From Oscillatoria acuminata PCC 6304 (GTDB lineage: Bacteria; Cyanobacteriota; Cyanobacteriia; Cyanobacteriales; Laspinemataceae), in the NCBI RefSeq assembly GCF_000317105.1, contig NC_019693.1, positions 5,705,227 through 5,769,226 of the forward strand: a stretch of 64,000 nt of DNA, given 5' to 3'. Shown here piece after piece: positions 28,210-34,384 of the stretch (within the stretch, counting starts at the first letter, position 1; every line of letters begins with the position of its first letter). Both the position numbers and the translations under genes were made by a program. The notes under the pieces are model-generated. The model was given only the letters and a program-made list of their open reading frames with translations, did not search any database and had not been told where the DNA came from.

Positions 28210-28720
28210 TGAAGTAGCTACTCCCTCATGATTGGGAGATATTTATCTCCTGTTAATCTTACACCCTGAGCGCGGTTGTCAAGTTTAACAGATTTGTGCA
28301 AGTTTTGTACAGATGCGGCTGGGCTGGATTCAAGAAAAATCTTTACCCCCTGTCAAGACAAGGTTCCAGAGTGATAACCGTTCTAACTGGCGCTCAATAG
28401 CACCCTTGTCAAGGAACTCCCCAGGGTCGCGATGTGCTGCGCGAAAATACTTTGAGTTCACCACTCAAATTTAAGGGGTTTGTACGCAAAGAGCAAGGGT
28501 TTCACGGCGATGTCTTATCCGTCTAAGATGGCGATCGCCCGGGTAGATGAGATCCAGGGATAAGGGTGAGTCTTCCCCATTCCGCAAAATACTCAGCCTT
28601 TGCTCTGGAGAGGCCCAGTTTTGCGATCGGGGAATTGCGGCAAAAGTCGTGAGGGGTGATACCGAGGTTGGTCCTCAAGGAAGAGATGGGCTAGAGGCAG
28701 AAGTTAAGGGCGATCGCCAG
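28210..28720. other. Intergenic region between the DpdA-like operon and an insertion sequence
   Basis: No gene is supported in these 511 bases. The part next to the GTG start must hold the minus-strand operon promoter. A short open frame at 28547-28777 has no recognisable product and runs across the insertion-sequence boundary. A HIP1 site at the right end is the insertion target. Confidence 0.5.
28711..28720. repeat. Target-site duplication, left copy (IS of 28721-30142)
   Basis: CGATCGCCAG immediately before the left inverted repeat; the identical 10 bases follow the right end at 30143-30152. Confidence 0.8.
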
Positions 28721-30142
28721 CAGCAATTCTCATTTTGGCAAAAAACTGTTCAAATCCCCTTGAGCCGTGTATGGTAATGATATCTGCAAAACCCAAGAGA
28801 GCCAGAGCTATTGAAAAAGCTAGGTTTGTTTGATACTGTAGTGGCTTCTTTTCGCCAACGCTTGTCATCGCTACCAGACAAACGTCGGGGTAAAAATACC
28901 CGCTATGGAATGGAAGATGCCGCTTTGAGTGTATGCGGGCGTGTTCTTCACCCAAACCCCATCCTTCCTGGCCTATCAGCGCTTTTCTGGCAGACAATAA
29001 GGGTCGAAGCAATGCTCAAAGTCTGTTTGGAGTCCATAAGATTCCCACCGATAACCACATCCGGGACCTACTCGACGGGGTCGCACCCTCGGAGGTGTTT
29101 CCCGTATTCGAGGAAATCCTACAGATATTGGACGAACAGGGGCAGTTGAAAGACTTCCGGTCTGTGGCCGACACGCTATTGGTTGCTATGGATGGGACCG
29201 AATACTTCAGTTCCACTCAAATCCACTGTCCTGCCTGCTCGACACGCACCTTGAAGTCAGGAGAGATTCACTACGGACATAGCGTGGTTACTCCGGTCAT
29301 CGTCTGTCCGGGGCAGAATCAGGTGATTCCCTTAGTCCCTGAGTTTGTCCGGCCCCAAGACGGTCATGACAAACAAGACTGTGAGAACGCTGCGGCAAAG
29401 CGGTGGTTGAACCAGCATGGTTCGCGCTTCAGTCGATTGAAGGTAACGGTGTTAGGGGATGACTTGTACTCCCACCAACCCCTGTGTCAGCTCCTGTTAG
29501 ACCACCAGTTGGACTTTATCCTGGTCTGTCGCCCGGACTCCCACACCACGCTTTATGACCATATAGAGGGGATTGACCTACCAACGGTCATCCGCAAACG
29601 GTGGACAGGAAAAGTTGAGGAAATCTGGACTTACCGATATCTCAATGAGGTACCCCTCAAAGACGGGGCCGATGCGCTGATGGTTAACTGGTGTGAGGTA
29701 ACTGTTAGCCATCCTGACCTTCATGTGATTTACCACAACGCCTTTGTCACCCGCTACACCCTGAGTGATGACAACGTGGCTGAGATTGTTCAAGCTGGGC
29801 GCACTCGTTGGAAGGTTGAGAACGAGAATAACAACACGCTCAAAACCAAAGGCTACCATCTTGAACACAACTTTGGGCATGGCAAACAGCATCTCGCGGC
29901 CTTGTTGGCGACTTTGAATATCTTGTCCCTACTCTTTCATACGCTGTTGGAGCGCCTCGACGAGAAATATAAACGGCTGCGAGCCCATCTGCCGACTCGC
30001 AAAACCTTGAGTGATGATTTGCGTGCTTTAACCCGCTATCTCTATTTCGATAATTGGGATCACCTGCTTACGTTCATGCTCCAGGGTCTTGAGCTAGAGA
30101 TTCCTCCCAATAGCAGTTAATTTTCCAAAATGAGAATTGCTG
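28721..30142 (+). mobile_element. Insertion sequence with intact ends, unclassified DDE type
   Basis: Element of 1422 bp. The left end CAGCAATTCTCATTTTGG (28721-28738) is the perfect inverted repeat of the right end CCAAAATGAGAATTGCTG (30125-30142), and flanking 10-bp direct repeats CGATCGCCAG mark transposition into a HIP1 site. It carries one transposase gene that appears frameshifted. It separates the DpdA-like operon from queD. Confidence 0.85.
28811..30120 (+). pseudogene. Frameshifted transposase of the insertion sequence
   Basis: DDE-type transposase of the group with DNHIRDLLDGV, MDGTEYFSS, CxxC and AAKRWLNQHG, LGDDLYSHQPL, RTRWKVENENNNTLK. The frame from 28811 (TTG, MKKLGLFDTVVASFRQ) runs to about 28937. 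The conserved VFFTQTPSFLAYQRF continues in the next frame, and from about 28985 a third frame (LADNKGRSNAQSLFGV) carries the remaining ~380 codons to the stop at 30120. Two single-base insertions explain this. An ATG-led frame from 28933 is still open but lacks the N-terminal domain, so the element is probably not autonomous. Confidence 0.75.
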
Positions 30143-30152
30143 CGATCGCCAG
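30143..30152. repeat. Target-site duplication, right copy
   Basis: CGATCGCCAG, identical to 28711-28720. Confidence 0.8.
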
Positions 30153-30183
30153 TCAGGGAGTATAGTTAATCCCTAGATTAAAT

Positions 30184-30270
30184 TATAATAAAGGTTTCGT
30201 TCAACCGCCGGTGATGGGTTCCTTATGCTCTTCCAATCGGATCGGGTGGCGATCGCATGAGGGAAAAACA
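30184..30270 (+). promoter_or_regulatory. queD promoter and structured leader (candidate RNA element)
   Basis: A TATAAT box (30184-30189) predicts a transcript start near 30196 and a ~75-base leader. In it CCTTATGC (30221-30228) is fully complementary to GCATGAGG (30255-30262, one G-T pair), which overlaps the ribosome site GAGGG before the ATG at 30271. CGCC (30206-30209) can pair with GGCG (30248-30251), giving an interleaved, pseudoknot-like order. A diverged copy stands at 8385-8464. This is compatible with control of translation, but the HIP1 site contributes part of the pairing, and no known preQ1 riboswitch class was matched. Confidence 0.45.
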
Positions 30271-30660
30271 ATGCCGAAATGGAAAGTCACAACAGAATTC
30301 ACCTTTGACAGCGCCCACTTCATCAAAGACTACGATGGACCCTGCGGACGGATGCATGGACATACCTATCGAGTGCGGATAGAAGCCACAACCCAGAAGC
30401 TGCATTCCTCCGAATACTGCCCTCACGAGGTCATGGTTGCCGATTTCAAAACCCTCCGTTGGGCAAAACGCGACGTCAGCAAAGGCGGATTAGATCACTG
30501 TGTCCTCAATGATGTCATGCCACCGGAATACGAAACCACCGCCGAGATGATCGCCAAATACATTTACGACGAAACCAAGCGCCGGTTACCAGAAGGGGTG
30601 AGCTTAAAAGTGGCAGTCTCAGAAACACCCAATTCCTGGGCTGAGTATGAGGATGATTGA
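30271..30660 (+). CDS. queD: 6-carboxytetrahydropterin synthase (QueD)
   Basis: Converts dihydroneopterin triphosphate to 6-carboxytetrahydropterin on the way to preQ0, the base used by transglycosylases. The start ATG at 30271 follows GAGGG by 7 bases and gives 129 residues; earlier in-frame codons from 30211 encode a non-homologous leader. Seen: zinc ligands H16, H29, H31, catalytic C25 (PCGRMHGH), LDHCVLND with D75/H76, and VAVSETPNSWAEY with E118. All catalytic residues are intact. It lies just beyond the DpdA-like operon, with an insertion sequence between. QueC, QueE and FolE are not in the window. Confidence 0.93.
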   Translation: MPKWKVTTEFTFDSAHFIKDYDGPCGRMHGHTYRVRIEATTQKLHSSEYCPHEVMVADFKTLRWAKRDVSKGGLDHCVLNDVMPPEYETTAEMIAKYIYDETKRRLPEGVSLKVAVSETPNSWAEYEDD

Positions 30661-30697
30661 GGCGAAAAACCGAGGCGACTGGGCTTTCTGGAGATAG

Positions 30698-30727
30698 AAA
30701 AGCAGCCTTTGTGGAATCTGCTTTTTT
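30698..30727 (+). terminator. Intrinsic terminator after queD
   Basis: Stem AAAAGCAG (30698-30705) / CTGCTTTT (30718-30725) with a run of six T, 38 bases after the stop codon. Confidence 0.75.
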
Positions 30728-30771
30728 GTGGGGAATTGGCCGGATGGAGTGGGGTTGAGCAATTGCTGAAT

Positions 30772-31095
30772 TCATCCAGATTTCTCAGGAGAATAAACAG
30801 ATCGAGCAAACTCTAAAACTTCCTGTTGACGTTCCTCCGACAACCGGGAAAGCACAGCCCCCAGCCGCTCAGATACAGACAGCCAACTCTTTGTACTAGC
30901 TTTCCAAACCACGAGAAACGCTTCCGAGGAGAGGGTACATAACTCAAGAGTTTCTCCCTCTTCATTGGCAAACTCCACCTCATACTCACCTTCGGCAAAA
31001 CACTCCACAATCGCTCCCTGACTTCCGGCCCGCAGATGATAATTTGGCAAATCGACTAAGAGTTCAATGATATCAAATAGCTCAGGTTGACTCAT
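30772..31095 (-). CDS. DUF4926 domain protein
   Basis: Protein of 107 residues. Residues about 5-60 (FDIIELLVDLPNYHLRAGSQGAIVE, YEVEFANEEGETLEL) are the DUF4926 beta-barrel, common in cyanobacterial toxin-immunity-like pairs. The C-terminal helix extends it. It overlaps the upstream DUF6883 gene by 4 bases. Function unknown; the pair behaves like a mobile two-gene module. Confidence 0.8.
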   Translation of the reverse strand: MSQPELFDIIELLVDLPNYHLRAGSQGAIVECFAEGEYEVEFANEEGETLELCTLSSEAFLVVWKASTKSWLSVSERLGAVLSRLSEERQQEVLEFARSVYSPEKSG

Positions 31096-31442
31096 GGTCT
31101 TTTCCTAACATATAGTGTCACTAATCTAGCAGTATCACTCTCAGATTCAACTATCCAACCCGTTCGGACAATTTCTTGCTGTCCTTCTTGTATTCCCCTA
31201 ATCTCCAAATCTACCTGATAGCGTTGTCCATGTTTATCTGTAGACTGCAAAATTGCTTCTGTTTCTAAGGCTTGAAGCAAAATCTGTTGCAGTAGAGGTT
31301 GGTAGTTATCTTGAGTAAATCCAAGATGACGCTCAAACATGAGGGCTTTATCAGCTCCTTTGGGGTTATCCGGGTTAAGTGCGTACTCTGTCAGCTTGCG
31401 AGGATCGATAACCAAACGGCTGACAATATCTGCAAGTTTCAT
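31092..31442 (-). CDS. DUF6883 domain protein
   Basis: Protein of 116 residues with VIDPRKLTEYALNPDNPKG, KALMFERHLGF and YQVDLEIRG, the features of the DUF6883 fold, which is found as a toxin-like domain beside DUF4926. It overlaps the downstream gene (ATGA). Role as toxin partner is an inference from the repeated pairing. Confidence 0.8.
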   Translation of the reverse strand: MKLADIVSRLVIDPRKLTEYALNPDNPKGADKALMFERHLGFTQDNYQPLLQQILLQALETEAILQSTDKHGQRYQVDLEIRGIQEGQQEIVRTGWIVESESDTARLVTLYVRKRP

Positions 31443-31825
31443 CTACATTAACCGATTCATTCCCTAAAACTAACACAGATGGGCTACTCATGCTCATCCA
31501 AATTCAGCTTATGAAAGCCTTTTGTAACTTTTGATCGCCTAGGAGGATTTGGTTTTATGAACTTCCACCCTTCCAGCGTTCGGGGTTTTCTCCTCCCTCT
31601 GACTCCCTTATCTTGGGGGCTGATCGATCCTACTAACTAAATCGTCTTTGTATATAGTGATCCATGCGGGATTAACGTTTACAGTCGCAAAATTTTTCCA
31701 GTGTTTGAGGGGGGTAAATATTCCGGTAAACGGAAAGAGTTCGCTAACTTGAACAATACCTAGAAATCCCTTTTTCTAATAAATCAGGAGTCGAGAATTA
31801 TCTAGAGGGTGAATAGCAATCATAA
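31443..31825. other. Intergenic region
   Basis: No long gene in 383 bases. At 31557-31640 a 27-codon frame starts with an ATG preceded by AGGAGG (about 31540-31545); this could be a leader peptide or chance. Confidence 0.4.
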
Positions 31826-31990
31826 TTATCGTTTGGGCTTTCGCCGATAGTGAGGTTTCACACGAGTTCGTCCTTTGCGGGTGTGACCGCGAACGTAAGT
31901 ACGGCCAGCTGAGTCGTTATCGCGCTTTTTGATAACTAATTCATAAAACACCCATATTGCAATGACAATGATTAGGAATTCCATGTTCAT
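31826..31990 (-). CDS. Small single-pass membrane protein with basic tail
   Basis: Protein of 54 residues: hydrophobic segment MEFLIIVIAIWVFYELVI followed by KKRDNDSAGRTYVRGHTRKG and a strongly basic end with VKPHYRR. The VRGHxR...VKPHxR pattern recurs in small cyanobacterial proteins. GGAG lies 9 bases before the second ATG (31984) and only 3 before the first (31990), so the true start may be 31984. Function unknown. Confidence 0.6.
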   Translation of the reverse strand: MNMEFLIIVIAIWVFYELVIKKRDNDSAGRTYVRGHTRKGRTRVKPHYRRKPKR

Positions 31991-32046
31991 TCACTCCAAT
32001 TTATAAATCACTACATGAGAAGCAATAGCTGTTTATCTCAATGACG

Positions 32047-32697
32047 TTAACGCTTACTGGGTGCAGCATCACCTAAATAAATTTGTTGAGAACCTTTAGA
32101 AGTAATAATCCATTTCAGATCTTTTAGCCAATGCTTTAGATTAGCTGTTGTTACGCCTATATCTTTCGCCATTCCCTGGAGGTGACGACTATTAGTTAAA
32201 TCACGTCCCTGTTGTTTAGCTTCCATGATGTGTCGCGGCATCAGCAAGCAAGTCGCAAAATATTGAGCTTGCCATTCAATCTTTTCTAATTGTCCGCTTA
32301 CACTACGGCACAACAAAGGTTCTACTATATCTAGTTGAATCTCTCCATGTAGTCTGTCTATAAACTGATTAACTGCCCGGTGATTGACGTGAAGTTCCCA
32401 ATGTCCAATTTCATGTGCTAGTGTTGATTGTCCAAATCCACCATCCAATCCTGGTACATCTTTATTTATAATAATTTCCCGTTGTGTTGGTAAAATCATG
32501 GCTGCTATTGACCCTCGCTCATCAGGAGGTATGCTTTGCCAAACAACACCGATATCCAAAAAATCAGCAATTCGACTAGCATCAAGAGGCCATTGAAGAG
32601 GTCGCTGCCGCTTTTCTTCTATACGCTTGATCAGGTCATTGGCGCATTGCTCAATTTCTTTTTTATCAATGAAACGATAGGGATTGAATACCTTCAC
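32047..32697 (-). CDS. ImmA/IrrE family zinc metallopeptidase
   Basis: Protease of 216 residues with the zinc motif HEIGHWELH (about residues 112-120), N-terminal helical region and a C-terminal winged-helix-like part (GVTTANLKHWLKDLKW). In mobile elements ImmA cleaves its partner XRE repressor to switch genes on after damage. It overlaps the XRE gene by 4 bases, the same two-gene arrangement. The adjacent Argonaute operon is a likely target of this switch. Confidence 0.88.
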   Translation of the reverse strand: MKVFNPYRFIDKKEIEQCANDLIKRIEEKRQRPLQWPLDASRIADFLDIGVVWQSIPPDERGSIAAMILPTQREIIINKDVPGLDGGFGQSTLAHEIGHWELHVNHRAVNQFIDRLHGEIQLDIVEPLLCRSVSGQLEKIEWQAQYFATCLLMPRHIMEAKQQGRDLTNSRHLQGMAKDIGVTTANLKHWLKDLKWIITSKGSQQIYLGDAAPSKR

Positions 32698-33065
32698 CTG
32701 TGATTTTCCTCACTTTCTATTTGTCTATTTTCCCTCAGCAGTTTTTGTGCAAAGTCAGGTTCATCCCGCATTCGACGGAGCAAAGCAGGCATTTCCTGAT
32801 ACTTTTTAATCAGTTCTTCAAAGACACGGGCATCCTCTGGAGTAATCCTACCCGCGAGGCGTCTGAGGTCGTCTTCACGTTGGGTCAAATCGAGGTGAAG
32901 CGCTAATGCCCCAATGACCTCCTCACTGGGAGGATAACCCGCATGGTCGTTCTCCAATTTGGATAGGTAAGTGTAATCGACACCGATCAGCTTCGCCAGT
33001 TCGCGCTGAGTGTAGTCCTTATCCTTGCGGGCTTGACGAATAAGCTTACCAAAAGTCTGACTCAC
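32694..33065 (-). CDS. XRE-family helix-turn-helix repressor
   Basis: Repressor of 123 residues with FGKLIRQARKDKDYTQREL, LIGVDYTYLSKLEN (HTH) and a helical C-terminus. The GTG at 33065 is chosen rather than the ATG at 33173 because a good promoter (-35 TTGAAG 33113-33118, 17-base spacer, -10 TATGAT 33090-33095) lies inside the longer frame, and AGGG (about 33073-33076) is well spaced for the GTG. The longer form would add 36 residues that resemble nothing. It is paired with the ImmA/IrrE protease and divergent from the Cas4-like/Argonaute operon. Confidence 0.82.
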   Translation of the reverse strand: MSQTFGKLIRQARKDKDYTQRELAKLIGVDYTYLSKLENDHAGYPPSEEVIGALALHLDLTQREDDLRRLAGRITPEDARVFEELIKKYQEMPALLRRMRDEPDFAQKLLRENRQIESEENHR

Positions 33066-33089
33066 GGTTTTATCCCTATTGATGAAAAC

Positions 33090-33118
33090 ATCATACTCTA
33101 TATTGACTTTATCTTCAA
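33090..33118 (-). promoter_or_regulatory. Promoter of the XRE/ImmA operon
   Basis: Minus strand: -35 TTGAAG (33113-33118) and -10 TATGAT (33090-33095), spacer 17. It supports the GTG start at 33065. Confidence 0.65.
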
Positions 33119-33138
33119 TCGGCGCTATGTTGGTTTTA

Positions 33139-33155
33139 TTGACCAAGTTGGTCAA
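33139..33155. promoter_or_regulatory. Candidate operator between divergent promoters
   Basis: Perfect palindrome TTGACCAAGTTGGTCAA (8-bp arms, single central base). It lies about 20 bases upstream of the minus-strand -35 and about 20 bases before the plus-strand TATAAT, so it is placed to control the Argonaute operon and the repressor's own gene. Confidence 0.65.
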
Positions 33156-33173
33156 CATGGTCACTTTAAACAC

Positions 33174-33179
33174 TATAAT
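33174..33179 (+). promoter_or_regulatory. -10 box of the Argonaute operon
   Basis: TATAAT, 69 bases before the ATG at 33248. No well-spaced -35: the best match TTGGTC lies in the palindrome with a 20-base gap, which would suit repression or activation at that site. Confidence 0.5.
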
Positions 33180-33247
33180 AAATCTAGCCTCGCGTTGGCA
33201 GGTTAGGTGGACGTTTGGTTACAAAACTTTACACTGGAGGATAAGTG

Positions 33248-33469
33248 ATGACGACACTGCGATCGCACCCCGAACAACTGTGCTTCTCGATCGGCAGACT
33301 CCTGCCGATTTTGCTGGACGAAGTTCACAAAACAAGCCATAATGCAGTGCTGCGCGAAGCCGCGGCACAAATCCTGGAAGGCTTGCGTACCTTGGAACTC
33401 GCGAACCAGACCGAGCTTTCCGAGCCAGTCACAGCAAAAGTGGCAATTCACGAAATCTTAACAAAGTGA
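33248..33469 (+). CDS. Unrecognised 73-residue protein, first gene of the Argonaute operon
   Basis: Small helical protein (LCFSIGRLLPILLDEVHK, LREAAAQILEGLRTLEL) of unknown family. The ATG at 33248 follows GGAGG (33236-33240) by 7 bases. It is 37 bases upstream of the Cas4-like gene, probably in one transcript. Confidence 0.65.
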   Translation: MTTLRSHPEQLCFSIGRLLPILLDEVHKTSHNAVLREAAAQILEGLRTLELANQTELSEPVTAKVAIHEILTK

Positions 33470-33506
33470 ACTTTTCTACCGCCCTCTGCAATAGAGGGCT
33501 AAACCC

Positions 33507-34328
33507 ATGAATAAGACTTGGCGACCTTATGTAAGTCATAAAATTTTATCAGAATTCGCGCCCCCAGTGGGGCAAGAACATCTTCACTGCGATATGAAGC
33601 GGGGTTTTGCTAGAGCGCGAAAGCGAGATCCTCAAGTAGCGGCATTGTTGAATCGAGACAACACACCTCAGCGGATTGGACTCTTGGCACAAAGGGGAGT
33701 TTATGAGCTTCATCAAGACCCTGAGATTTTATCGCAAACCGATGCGGTAGAGACAGTGGCAGAGCGTGTGGAATTAAGCCAAGAGTCGTTGGAAGTTCGG
33801 GAACGAGTGTTCTCTATCCTCAACCACTATCATCAGAATCCTATTCTGCGGGGTAAGAACATCATCAAGTTGAGCCGAGGTGATGAGGGAGTGCCCAAAC
33901 CGATTCTTATGCGGCAGGGAAATTACCAGTTCAACTTTTTTGCTGCTATTGATTGTATTTTTGTCGAGCCAGATGGAACACTGCACGTTTTGGACTTCAA
34001 GACGGGGAAATCGAAAATTGACAAACGGCAGGCGTATATTTACCTTCTGGCTGTCAGCTATCTCTATCCGCAGCAAAAAGCGATCGCCTCCTTTTATAAC
34101 CTAGAAACTGGAGAATCGTCGGATGCGATCGCAGCCACACCTTCTACCCTAAAAGCATTCGAGATCGAGTTAAGTTTGAAATCTCAACAGCTTCAGCAAG
34201 AATTGAAGCGTTACCAAGATAACCCGGCTGATTTCAGCGCCATTTTTCCACCGAATCCTGGTTCTAGCTGTCGTACCTGTCCCTTCACTTCTATTTGTAA
34301 TATTTCTGTATCGGAGGTTGCCGCATGA
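33507..34328 (+). CDS. Cas4-like PD-(D/E)XK nuclease
   Basis: RecB/Cas4-type nuclease of 273 residues. Seen: basic helical N-terminus (MKRGFARARKRD), FFAAIDCIFVEPDGTLHVLDFKTGK carrying the D...DxK core, QAYIYLLAVSYLYP (QxxxY motif) and a C-terminal cluster CRTCPFTSIC for an iron-sulfur or zinc site. Only three of the four Cas4 Cys are obvious. It overlaps the Argonaute start by 4 bases (ATGA at 34325). Cas4-like nucleases are known companions of long Argonautes and probably process target or guide DNA. Confidence 0.85.
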   Translation: MNKTWRPYVSHKILSEFAPPVGQEHLHCDMKRGFARARKRDPQVAALLNRDNTPQRIGLLAQRGVYELHQDPEILSQTDAVETVAERVELSQESLEVRERVFSILNHYHQNPILRGKNIIKLSRGDEGVPKPILMRQGNYQFNFFAAIDCIFVEPDGTLHVLDFKTGKSKIDKRQAYIYLLAVSYLYPQQKAIASFYNLETGESSDAIAATPSTLKAFEIELSLKSQQLQQELKRYQDNPADFSAIFPPNPGSSCRTCPFTSICNISVSEVAA

Positions 34329-34384
34329 ATACTGCCGTCGAGCGCTACCCTACACCAAAAATTACCTCTCAGGGTATCTTTTTG
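34325..34384 (+). pseudogene. Argonaute gene, 5' fragment (codons 1-20)
   Basis: Encodes MNTAVERYPTPKITSQGIFL from an ATG overlapping the Cas4-like stop codon. Codon 20 ends exactly at the IS66-type element; the reading frame resumes at 35911. Confidence 0.8.
34377..34384. repeat. 8-bp target-site duplication, left copy (IS66-type)
   Basis: TCTTTTTG just before the left inverted repeat; repeated at 35903-35910. Eight bases is the usual IS66 duplication. Confidence 0.88.

Noticed and set aside
28547-28777. 76-codon open frame upstream of and into the insertion sequence
   Set aside because: It crosses the left inverted repeat and resembles nothing.
31557-31640. 27-codon frame with AGGAGG upstream
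   Set aside because: Could be a leader peptide, but there is no gene in the same direction after it and the peptide shows no pattern.
33066-33173. 36-residue N-terminal extension of the XRE repressor
   Set aside because: A promoter with 17-base spacing lies inside it and GTG 33065 has a ribosome site, so the short form was chosen.
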